DNA of 5,753 bases from NCBI GenBank assembly GCA_035628645.1, contig DASPJL010000200.1:1-5753 (forward strand). The letters run 5' to 3'. Origin of the DNA: DASPJL01 sp035628645. Lineage in GTDB: Bacteria; Bacteroidota; Bacteroidia; Cytophagales; Cyclobacteriaceae. Of the stretch, positions 1-4,638 are shown one piece after another. Position 1 is the first letter of the stretch, and every line of letters starts with the position of its first letter. The notes below the pieces were generated by a model that saw only the letters and a list, made by a program, of their open reading frames with translations, had not been told where the DNA came from and did not search any database. The position numbers and the translations under genes were made by a program.

Positions 1-102
1 ATATATGGCTTCCCTGCTCAATTCCAATTGCGCTTTGGCCATATTGGCAATATTTAAAAGGTCTTCTTTTAAATCTTCGAGAATAGATTCTAAGTGGATC
101 AT
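1..102 (-). CDS. phoU: PhoU, phosphate transport/signalling regulator (3' part outside window)
   Basis: Only the first 34 codons are present; the frame is open to the left edge. Translation from the ATG at 102-100 begins MIHLESILEDLKED and continues as an amphipathic helix (LLNIANMAKAQLELSREAIY). This fits the N-terminal helix of PhoU, a cytoplasmic all-helical protein that couples PstSCAB to the PhoR-type sensor kinase and dampens Pho signalling when phosphate is plentiful. The gene starts 22 nt after the pstB stop on the same strand, the usual last position of a pst operon. No Shine-Dalgarno is visible; the upstream bases are AATAAAGAC. The assignment rests as much on position as on this short sequence, since the helix alone is not diagnostic. 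Confidence 0.85.
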   Translation of the reverse strand, partial: MIHLESILEDLKEDLLNIANMAKAQLELSREAIY

Positions 103-124
103 GTCTTTATTTCAATAATACGGG

Positions 125-877
125 TTAACCAAATCTTCCTGTTATATAATTTTGTGTTTGCTCTACTTTAGGATTTGTAAAAATCGTTTTCGTCTCATCA
201 ATCTCTATCAATTCACCCATGTAGAAAAACGCTGTTAAATCACTTATCCGCCCTGCCTGTTGCATATTATGCGTAACGATAATGATGGTATATTTTTCCT
301 TCAGTCTTTTGATCAAGTCCTCAATCTTGGCTGTAGAAATAGGATCAAGCGCAGAAGCGGGTTCGTCCATTAAAATAACGGTGGGCTCCACTGCTAAAGT
401 CCGGGCAATACACAATCTTTGCTGCTGACCACCTGAAAGTGACAACGCTGATTTTTTCAGGTCGTCCTTTACCTCATCCCACAACGCAGCTTGTTCCAAA
501 GATTTCTCAACCGTCTCCTGAATGAACTTTTTATCTGTTATCCCCTGGATCCTTAGACCATAAGCCACATTTTCAAATATTGATTTTGGAAAAGGATTGG
601 GCTTTTGAAAAACCATTCCTACTTTTTTCCTTAATTCCTCTACCCTTACTTTACGGGAATAGATATCTTCCTCATCAATGATTATGCTTCCTGTTTTGGC
701 AAAACCGTCAATATAATCATTCATCCTGTTGAACATTCTCAGGAAGGTAGATTTACCGCAACCGGAAGGACCAATAAATGCAGTAACCGAATTCGGGACC
801 AGACTCATACTGATGTCTTTCAACACATGTTTTGGTCCATAGTATGCATTTATACTCTTTGCTTCAAGCTTATACAT
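125..877 (-). CDS. pstB: PstB, phosphate ABC transporter ATPase
   Basis: A 250-residue ATP-binding subunit that powers phosphate import through PstC/PstA at the cytoplasmic face of the inner membrane. All ABC motifs are present in order: Walker A GPSGCGKST at 36-44, Q-loop Q91 in the PstB-typical stretch VFQKPNPFP (89-97), signature LSGGQ at 147-151, Walker B VILMDE at 167-172, D-loop SALD at 175-178 and switch histidine H203 in VTHNM. The segment FNRMND (49-54) just after Walker A and the QKPNPFP motif separate PstB from other ABC ATPases. Length matches the family (about 250-260). The ATG start lies 15 nt after the pstA stop, with no Shine-Dalgarno, as is common in Bacteroidota. Nothing is missing, so it should be active. 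Confidence 0.97.
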   Translation of the reverse strand: MYKLEAKSINAYYGPKHVLKDISMSLVPNSVTAFIGPSGCGKSTFLRMFNRMNDYIDGFAKTGSIIIDEEDIYSRKVRVEELRKKVGMVFQKPNPFPKSIFENVAYGLRIQGITDKKFIQETVEKSLEQAALWDEVKDDLKKSALSLSGGQQQRLCIARTLAVEPTVILMDEPASALDPISTAKIEDLIKRLKEKYTIIIVTHNMQQAGRISDLTAFFYMGELIEIDETKTIFTNPKVEQTQNYITGRFG

Positions 878-892
878 AAAGTATTTTAGAAC

Positions 893-1750
893 TTACCATT
901 TAACTTTTTTCTGCCATTTGTTTCTGAAATATAAAGCTATTGCATTCATGGTAAACGTAATAATCAAAAGAACAACAATAGCAGCGGCAGCATTGATAAT
1001 AAAACCTTTTTGAGGACGGGACACCCAATTAAAAATTTGTATGGGCAGGACAGAAAAATCATCCATTGGGGAAGAAGGCACAAAAGGAACATATGCTAAT
1101 GCGCCGATCACAATCAGTGGCGAGGCTTCCCCTACCGCCCTTGAAAGCGCCAATATAACTCCTGTCAGTATTCCTCCAAACGAAGCCGGCAAAACCTGAT
1201 GCCAAATGGTCTGCCATTTTGAGGCGCCTAGTCCGAAAGATGCTTCTTTAATTGATTTCGGTACAGCCTTGATGGCTTCTCGTGTAGCCACAATGATCAT
1301 AGGAAGAATAAGCAGCGCCAGAGTAAAACTCCCGGCAAGTAAGCTCCCTCCAAGCCCCATCACTCTTCCGAATATTTCCAGTCCTAGTAAACCATATATG
1401 ATGGAAGGCACGCCGGCCAGATTGGTAATATTTATTTCAACAATTTTGGAAAGCCGGTCCTTTTTTCCATATTCTTCCAGATAGATCGCTGCAGCAATAC
1501 CTATGGGAATGGAAATTAAAGCCGTTAAAATTAAAACCCATATTGTTCCCGCTATGGCCGTTAAAACGCCCGCTCTTTGGGGTAACCTCGACGGAAGACT
1601 GGTAATAAAATCCCAATCGATCCGGGCTATTCCATCCATTCCTATCTTGATCAAAAAAACAGCAAGCATTAAGATCCCGAAAAACGTACAGGCTATTCCG
1701 AAATATTTGAAGATCTTATCTTTTAATCTGTTTATTTCTACATTATTCAT
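893..1750 (-). CDS. pstA: PstA, phosphate ABC transporter permease
   Basis: A 285-residue inner-membrane permease that pairs with PstC to form the phosphate channel. About six membrane segments are visible, roughly at 17-38, 62-92, 110-130, 137-160, 192-220 and 252-275. The cytoplasmic EAA loop that docks onto PstB is E169-A-S-F-G-L-G-A-S through to LP at 187-188, followed by the family-typical ALSRAVGEASPL (201-212). The ATG lies inside the end of pstC: the sequence ATGAATAA holds both the pstA start and the pstC stop, an 8-nt overlap that implies translational coupling and matched amounts of the two subunits. PstA and PstC are paralogous; the call as PstA follows from the GEASPL motif and the position directly before pstB. 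Confidence 0.95.
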   Translation of the reverse strand: MNNVEINRLKDKIFKYFGIACTFFGILMLAVFLIKIGMDGIARIDWDFITSLPSRLPQRAGVLTAIAGTIWVLILTALISIPIGIAAAIYLEEYGKKDRLSKIVEINITNLAGVPSIIYGLLGLEIFGRVMGLGGSLLAGSFTLALLILPMIIVATREAIKAVPKSIKEASFGLGASKWQTIWHQVLPASFGGILTGVILALSRAVGEASPLIVIGALAYVPFVPSSPMDDFSVLPIQIFNWVSRPQKGFIINAAAAIVVLLIITFTMNAIALYFRNKWQKKVKW

Positions 1751-2639
1751 ATTGCTCCTGGAATTTTTTCTTAAACCAATAACTGATATTATTCAGGATG
1801 AAGGTAAAAACGAACAGGGTCATACCTGCGGCAAATATTGTTCTGTACTCCAGGCTATCGTGAGGAACATCACCCAAGGAAACCTGCACAATATAAGTAG
1901 TGATGGTCTCAATGGGCACCAGCGGGTTTAATGTCAACCTTGGTTGCTGACCGGCAGCGATGGCCACGATCATCGTTTCCCCAACTGCCCTGGATATTGC
2001 AAGGATCACTGAAACTACAATTCCCGAAGATGCCGCGGGGACTATTACCCTTAAGGAAGTCTGAAGCCTTGTAGAACCTATTCCATAAGCAGATTCGCGT
2101 AAAGAATTGGGGACTGCATACAACGCATCCTCGCTAAGCGATGAAATGATCGGAATGATCATAATTCCCATGACAAGCCCGGCAGAAAGCGCGTTAAAAC
2201 CAGCTAGTTCGGGAATAAAACCTTGCAAAAAAGGCGTTACTACCGTCAGCGCAAAATAGCCATACACCACTGTTGGAATGGCAGCCAGTATTTCAAGAAC
2301 AGGTTTAATTGCTCTTTTAAATCGCTTGTCAGCATATTCACTGAGGTAAATGGCAATGGTGAGACCAATTGGTAATGCAAGCGCAATGGCTATAAATGTG
2401 GTGAGGAGCGTACCGGTGACCAAAGGCAAAATCCCAAAATGCTTATTGGCAAAAAGAGGGGTCCATTGGGTATCTGTGAGAAAATCGATTATGGAAACTT
2501 CTTCGAAGAAGCTAAAAGTTTCACTGATCAGCACCCAGATAATCCCGAGGGTTGTAAGCACTGTAATTAAGGCAGAGAATGCTAAACCGCCCTCTATTAA
2601 TCTTTTATTAAGTTTTGACCTTCTCTTTGGTGATGACAA
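1743..2639 (-). CDS. pstC: PstC, phosphate ABC transporter permease (TTG start)
   Basis: A 298-residue inner-membrane permease, partner of PstA. Predicted membrane segments lie near 16-40, 70-100, 113-138, 150-168, 202-230 and 266-288. The EAA loop starts at E182 (ESAYGIGST) and runs to P201, followed by AISRAVGETM (214-223), the PstC version of the motif. The start codon is TTG at 2639-2637. The frame upstream has only ATT and then a TAA stop at 2645-2643, and there is no ATG or GTG before the first membrane segment; a GTG further in would cut that segment. The start therefore falls 16 nt after the pstS stop. The leader is only A and T with no Shine-Dalgarno. The stop overlaps the pstA start by 8 nt. 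Length is slightly below that of E. coli PstC. Confidence 0.95.
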   Translation of the reverse strand: MSSPKRRSKLNKRLIEGGLAFSALITVLTTLGIIWVLISETFSFFEEVSIIDFLTDTQWTPLFANKHFGILPLVTGTLLTTFIAIALALPIGLTIAIYLSEYADKRFKRAIKPVLEILAAIPTVVYGYFALTVVTPFLQGFIPELAGFNALSAGLVMGIMIIPIISSLSEDALYAVPNSLRESAYGIGSTRLQTSLRVIVPAASSGIVVSVILAISRAVGETMIVAIAAGQQPRLTLNPLVPIETITTYIVQVSLGDVPHDSLEYRTIFAAGMTLFVFTFILNNISYWFKKKFQEQYE

Positions 2640-2644
2640 AATTT

Positions 2645-2660
2645 AATAATTTAAATTATT
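2645..2660. repeat. 16-bp A/T palindrome at the pstS stop codon
   Basis: AATAATTTAAATTATT is a perfect self-complementary 16-mer. It contains the pstS TAA stop and ends five bases before the pstC TTG. Being all A/T it would form only a weak hairpin and is not a terminator; it may simply reflect base composition. A mild role at the pstS-pstC junction, where pst operons often reduce expression after the binding protein, is possible but unsupported. Confidence 0.4.
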
Positions 2661-3627
2661 GTGCTTTCTGAGATACAAAATTAGTGAATTTGACCTTTGC
2701 TTCCTCATACTCCTTATCCTCCATAGGAATAAACCCTATTTGTTCTGCAAGTATTCCTACGTTTTCAAGGTAAAAATTCACAAAATCCACTACTTCTTTT
2801 CGTTCGGCAGAGGTGCTGTTCACATAAATAAATAGCGGCCGCGAAAGAGGCGCATAAGTATTGTTCTTAACGGTTTCCAAAGTAGGCGTAATAGGACCTT
2901 TGCCATTTGCATCATTCTGGTCGTCTACAGGCACCAGTTTTAGCTTATCCTTATTCTCGGAAAAATAGGCTAATCCAAAGAAACCTAATCCGAACTTGTC
3001 CCCCGAAATCCCCTGAACAAGTACATTATCGTCTTCACTGGCAGTATAGTCGCCCCTACTTGAATGACTTTTGCCTACAATGGCTTCAGTAAAATAATCA
3101 TACGTTCCGGATTCTACGCCAGCCCCATACAAATGGATTTCTTCATTTGGCCATTCGGGCCTGATTTGGTTCCACCTGGTTATTTTACCTTGCGCTTCTG
3201 GCTCCCAAATCTTTTTTAATTCCGCCACTGTAATTTCCTTTACCCAATCATTTTCAGGATTTACTACAACCGCTAATCCATCATAAGCAACGGGCAATTC
3301 TACATAATTAACCTTTGCTTCCCCGCAACTGTTCACTTCTTCTTCTTTTATCGACCTTGAAGCATTATTGATATCAATTTCACTTCTGCAAAACTTCTTA
3401 AATCCCCCCCCGGTACCTGATAGCCCAACCGTAACTCTTACCTCCGGCTGCCCTACCCGATATTCTTCTGCCATGGCTTCAGAAATCGGATAAACCGTGC
3501 TTGATCCATCTATTTTAACCTCCCCTGTCAATGCTCCTTCACCACCTTCTTTAGATTTATTACAGGAAGAAAGAGCAATGAAGAGAAAAGTGGAAAGGAC
3601 TAAAATATTGATTTGGTATTTCATCAT
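2656..3627 (-). CDS. pstS: PstS, phosphate-binding lipoprotein
   Basis: The phosphate-binding subunit of the Pst transporter, about 323 residues from the chosen start. A short signal peptide (MMKYQINILVLSTFLFIA) ends in lipobox LSSC, so the mature protein should begin at Cys22 and be membrane-anchored. Family motifs follow: IDGSSTVYP at 39-47, GLSGTGGGFKKF at 68-79 (phosphate-binding loop), DINNASRS at 85-92, AYDGLAVVVN at 114-123 and ESGTYDYF at 172-179. The frame also has an ATG at 3645, but that adds MCIKIT ahead of a normal signal peptide and leaves only about 8 nt after the predicted transcription start, so 3627 (or the adjacent ATG at 3624) is preferred. It is the first gene of the operon, behind a Pho-box-like array. 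The phosphate loop is encoded partly by a run of eight G. Confidence 0.95.
   Translation of the reverse strand: MMKYQINILVLSTFLFIALSSCNKSKEGGEGALTGEVKIDGSSTVYPISEAMAEEYRVGQPEVRVTVGLSGTGGGFKKFCRSEIDINNASRSIKEEEVNSCGEAKVNYVELPVAYDGLAVVVNPENDWVKEITVAELKKIWEPEAQGKITRWNQIRPEWPNEEIHLYGAGVESGTYDYFTEAIVGKSHSSRGDYTASEDDNVLVQGISGDKFGLGFFGLAYFSENKDKLKLVPVDDQNDANGKGPITPTLETVKNNTYAPLSRPLFIYVNSTSAERKEVVDFVNFYLENVGILAEQIGFIPMEDKEYEEAKVKFTNFVSQKAQ
3404..3411 (-). repeat. G8 homopolymer inside pstS
   Basis: The plus strand shows eight consecutive C, read as GGG GGG GGA on the coding strand. It encodes the triple glycine (residues 73-75) of the SGTGGGF phosphate-binding loop. Such a run in an AT-rich gene is prone to slippage; gain or loss of one base would abolish PstS. 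As given, the frame is intact. Confidence 0.9.
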
Positions 3628-3658
3628 AGTAATTTTAATACACATACGAATTTGGGCA

Positions 3659-3666
3659 CAAAAGTA
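3659..3666 (-). promoter_or_regulatory. pstS promoter, -7 element TACTTTTG
   Basis: On the minus strand the bases read TACTTTTG, an exact match to the Bacteroidota -7 consensus TAnnTTTG. Transcription would begin near 3653, giving a 5' leader of about 26-29 nt to the ATG pair at 3627/3624. There is no TTG at the usual -33 position (around 3686-3689); that space is occupied by degenerate repeats of the upstream TTAACA array. A good -7 with no -33 fits a promoter that depends on a bound activator. Confidence 0.65.
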
Positions 3667-3682
3667 CCTGCTTTTACCTTTG
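3666..3682. repeat. 17-bp direct repeat, copy next to the pstS -7
   Basis: ACCTGCTTTTACCTTTG here matches ACTTGCTTTTACCTTTG at 3793-3809 at 16 of 17 bases, 127 bp apart. This copy overlaps the symmetrical TTACC-TTT-GGTAA (3674-3686) and sits between the -7 element and the last degenerate Pho hexamer. A repeated regulator site is one explanation. Confidence 0.55.
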
Positions 3683-3686
3683 GTAA
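3674..3686. promoter_or_regulatory. Inverted repeat TTACC-TTT-GGTAA in the pstS promoter
   Basis: Perfect 5-bp arms around a 3-bp centre, located about 8-20 bp upstream of the pstS -7 element, in the spacer where a dimeric regulator would block or aid RNA polymerase. Only the left arm and centre recur in the upstream 17-bp repeat, so the symmetry may be accidental. Confidence 0.35.
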
Positions 3687-3736
3687 TGTTTCGTAAAAAT
3701 AAACTTTATGTTAAGGAATTGTTAACAAGATGTTAA
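3687..3736 (-). promoter_or_regulatory. Pho-box-like array: TTAACA repeats at 11-bp steps
   Basis: Reading the minus strand toward pstS, TTAACA occurs at 3736-3731, 3725-3720 and 3714-3709, with 5-nt spacers TCTTG and ATTCC, i.e. one hexamer per 11 bp. In the same phase follow TTTATT (3703-3698) and GAAACA (3692-3687), weaker versions that reach the -33 region. Direct TTAACA-like repeats at 11-bp spacing are the known site form for PhoP of Bacillus, and PhoB of E. coli also binds 11-bp repeats; OmpR/PhoB-class regulators bind such repeats in tandem. Position ahead of pstS makes phosphate-starvation activation the natural reading. No regulator gene is in the window, so its identity is inferred. 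Confidence 0.75.
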
Positions 3737-3792
3737 AAGTGGGCAAAATCAGATACAAGCAATACTTATCGAGTTCATAAGAAATACCCTCA

Positions 3793-3809
3793 ACTTGCTT
3801 TTACCTTTG
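3793..3809. repeat. 17-bp direct repeat, upstream copy
   Basis: Second copy of the sequence at 3666-3682 (16 of 17 bases equal). On the plus strand it also contains TACCTTTG (3802-3809), a -7-like string, but no TTG lies at a suitable distance upstream and only a 7-codon frame (ATG at 3819) follows. Function unknown. Confidence 0.5.
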
Positions 3810-3883
3810 AAGAAAAAATGACTTTTATACCTTCAATTTAATTATTTCTCTATTCGTAGTCACGCTCATAGCCGCTGGGCCCC

Positions 3884-3976
3884 GTATCCACAAAAGGATC
3901 TGTGCCTTACCCAAGCAAACCTCTGCTTCCCGATTATCGGGACCGAAGGTAAGCCAAAGGCTCCTTTTATGGATAC
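3884..3976. repeat. 93-bp inverted-repeat element with branched, cloverleaf-like folding
   Basis: The outer arms GTATCCAcAAAAGGA (3884-3898) and TCCTTTTaTGGATAC (3962-3976) pair over 15 bases with one mismatch. Inside, CTTACC (3906-3911) pairs with GGTAAG (3948-3953). Within that stem are two side-by-side hairpins: AAGCA/TGCTT (3913-3917 with 3924-3928) and CCCGA/TCGGG (3929-3933 with 3937-3941). The result is a stem, an internal loop, a second stem and a two-hairpin junction, possible as RNA from either strand or as extruded DNA. The flank GCCGCTGGGCCCC (3871-3883) is also G/C-rich against the AT-rich surroundings. It could be a small mobile or dispersed repeat, or a structured RNA; the sequence alone does not decide. 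Confidence 0.6.
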
Positions 3977-3990
3977 TGCTATCTTTTCTC

Positions 3991-4038
3991 TAGTGATATT
4001 TTGAGTATTTGAATTTGGAACACATTCTAATATCACTA
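3991..4038. repeat. Inverted repeat TAGTGATATT / AATATCACTA
   Basis: Ten-base perfect arms at 3991-4000 and 4029-4038 surround a 28-nt AT-rich loop. No T-tract follows on either strand, so it is not a standard terminator. It may be the ends of a tiny degenerate element or an operator with separated half-sites. Confidence 0.45.
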
Positions 4039-4092
4039 ATTACTTGTCCGACTAATCCAAATCAGTGTAATGGACTATTATCATAGGACTAT

Positions 4093-4200
4093 CGTATCTA
4101 AGTTAATAACATTGAGTTAATCCTGCGACAACAAATAAAGGAAAGAATTTAGTGGAAGAGGGTGTCCAATTAAGACTTCTTATTTTGGACACCCTCTTTC
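4093..4200. repeat. Long direct repeat, copy 1, ending in a 12-bp-stem hairpin
   Basis: This segment repeats at 4497-4625. The first 42 bases (from CGTATCTAAG to CTGCGACAACAA) differ at only two positions; similarity then falls but returns at AGTGGAAGAGGGTGT. The end is a strong hairpin: AAGAGGGTGTCC (4156-4167) pairs with GGACACCCTCTT (4187-4198), extendable by two A-T pairs inside and by G-T and G-C pairs outside. It is not next to a gene end, unlike copy 2, so it may be a duplicated gene terminus or an insertion-element remnant. Confidence 0.7.
4156..4198. terminator. Hairpin of direct-repeat copy 1 (possible orphan terminator)
   Basis: Perfect 12-bp stem AAGAGGGTGTCC/GGACACCCTCTT with a 19-nt loop. 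Bases flanking it are moderately A-rich on the left and T-rich on the right, so a weak bidirectional terminator is possible, but there is no clean T-run. If active it would insulate pstS from transcription coming out of the PiT-like gene. Confidence 0.4.
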
Positions 4201-4206
4201 CTGAAA

Positions 4207-4251
4207 TTTTTATATAAGGAATTATTAACAAGATTTTAAAGTGCAGAAAAT
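4207..4251 (-). promoter_or_regulatory. Decayed second copy of the pstS Pho-box array
   Basis: On the minus strand CACTTT-AAAATCTTG-TTAATAATTCC-TTATAT aligns closely with the array ahead of pstS (CACTTTT-AACATCTTG-TTAACAATTCC-TTAACAT). Both spacers, TCTTG and ATTCC, are unchanged, while the C of each TTAACA hexamer is replaced (by A, T and T). Similarity covers about 45 bases including the flank ATTTT-CAC. No gene start or TAnnTTTG element follows on the minus strand. It therefore looks like a duplicated and inactivated regulatory site. Confidence 0.5.
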
Positions 4252-4270
4252 TAACACAATAGCAACTACT

Positions 4271-4321
4271 CCGGTATTTTAGCACCCCGCCGTACCGGCA
4301 CCCCTCCTTTTCAAGGAGGGG
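4271..4321. repeat. Two adjacent G/C-rich hairpins
   Basis: CCGGTA (4271-4276) pairs with TACCGG (4293-4298) around a 16-nt loop. Immediately after, CCCCTCCTT (4301-4309) pairs with AAGGAGGGG (4313-4321) around TTC, a perfect 9-bp stem with a 3-nt loop. No T-run follows on either strand. The CCCCTCC...GGAGGGG form resembles dispersed intergenic repeats that I recall from flavobacterial genomes; this family link is from memory, not a search. Confidence 0.55.
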
Positions 4322-4386
4322 AAGAGATACTTGGAATGGGTTTAAGAAAATAATAAAAAGGAGAAAAATGGCATTATAATATCATT

Positions 4387-4497
4387 GGAGATTGCAAAGT
4401 CTCCCTCCTTCTTTCAAGGAGACAAACCAAACTATAGTTTGAAGGTGCGAACGAAGTTCTTTTAGAGGGTGGTGAATAGTTACTTAAAATAACCACC
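4387..4497. repeat. Cluster of small inverted repeats (dispersed-repeat remnant)
   Basis: In order: GGAGA/TCTCC (4387-4391 with 4400-4404) competing with GTCTCC/GGAGAC (4399-4404 with 4418-4423); the 14-bp perfect palindrome CAAACTATAGTTTG (4428-4441); GAAC/GTTC (4449-4452 with 4456-4459); and GGTGGT/ACCACC (4468-4473 with 4492-4497), whose last base begins direct-repeat copy 2. The mix of CTCCCTCCTT, GAACGAAGTTC and GAGGGTGGT is again like high-copy intergenic repeats of Bacteroidota. No frame of useful length is present. Confidence 0.5.
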
Positions 4498-4625
4498 GTA
4501 TCTAAGCTAATAACATTGAGTTAACCCTGCGACAACAATTAACGACAAGAATATATAGTGGAAGAGGGTGTTCGAAATTAAGACTCCCGAAATAAATTCA
4601 GGAAGACTTTTTAGGACACCCTCTT
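4497..4625. repeat. Long direct repeat, copy 2, ending in a hairpin
   Basis: Partner of 4093-4200. Relative to copy 1 it has a 2-nt insertion before AGTGG and a longer hairpin loop that holds a second small stem, TCCCGAA/TTCAGGA (4585-4591 with 4596-4602, one mismatch). It lies 13 nt after the stop of the PiT-like gene and is probably the original copy, with the hairpin serving as that gene's 3' end. Copies 1 and 2 flank about 300 bp of hairpin-rich DNA as direct repeats. Confidence 0.7.
4562..4625 (-). terminator. Hairpin after the PiT-like gene
   Basis: AAGAGGGTGT (4562-4571) pairs with ACACCCTCTT (4616-4625), starting 13 nt beyond the stop codon, with an inner stem in the loop. The location suits a transcript 3' end. 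A T-run is lacking on the minus-strand side, while the plus side reads TATTTATT, so termination efficiency is uncertain. Confidence 0.5.
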
Positions 4626-4638
4626 TATTTATTAATGA

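Larger units (their letters stand above)
3651..3682 (+). promoter_or_regulatory. Possible divergent Bacteroidota-type promoter
   Basis: On the plus strand TTTG (3651-3654) is followed after 20 nt by TACCTTTG (3675-3682), which fits the Bacteroidota TTTG/TAnnTTTG promoter pattern. The pstS -7 element on the other strand lies inside this spacer, so the two would exclude one another. No plus-strand gene follows, so any transcript would be non-coding and run antisense through the Pho-box array. Chance occurrence in AT-rich DNA is quite possible. Confidence 0.3.
3646..4638. other. Gene-free, repeat-rich region between pstS and the PiT-like gene
   Basis: About 990 bp with no credible coding sequence on either strand. 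Open frames here are short, cross hairpins and repeats, and lack start context or recognisable protein character. Right to left, as pst transcription runs, it holds: a direct-repeat copy with hairpin just after the PiT-like gene (4497-4625), G/C-rich hairpins (4271-4497), a decayed Pho-box-like array (4207-4251), a second direct-repeat copy with hairpin (4093-4200), a 10-bp inverted repeat (3991-4038), a branched inverted-repeat element (3884-3976), a 17-bp repeat (3793-3809) and the pstS promoter with its operator array (3659-3736). The density of short repeats suggests an insertion hot spot between two gene blocks. Confidence 0.8.

Noticed and set aside
1206..1931. Plus-strand open frames opposite pstA and the end of pstC
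   Set aside because: They are antisense shadows of clearly recognisable transporter genes and show no protein family character.
2350..3092. Plus-strand open frames opposite pstC and pstS
   Set aside because: They lie antisense to well-supported genes and have no independent evidence.
3628..3645. The upstream ATG at 3645 as the start of pstS
   Set aside because: It would place six residues ahead of an already complete lipoprotein signal peptide and leave almost no leader after the predicted transcription start.
3884..3976. The cloverleaf-like element as a tRNA gene
   Set aside because: Stem lengths, loops and the absence of the T-loop and D-loop consensus do not fit a tRNA.
4103..4285. A 60-codon minus-strand frame from ATG at 4285
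   Set aside because: It crosses the decayed array and the strong hairpin of direct-repeat copy 1, has no family features and is not preserved in copy 2 because of a 2-nt indel. Its last residues (VVAGLTQCY) recur in copy 2 with only synonymous changes, but two differences are too few to argue for coding.
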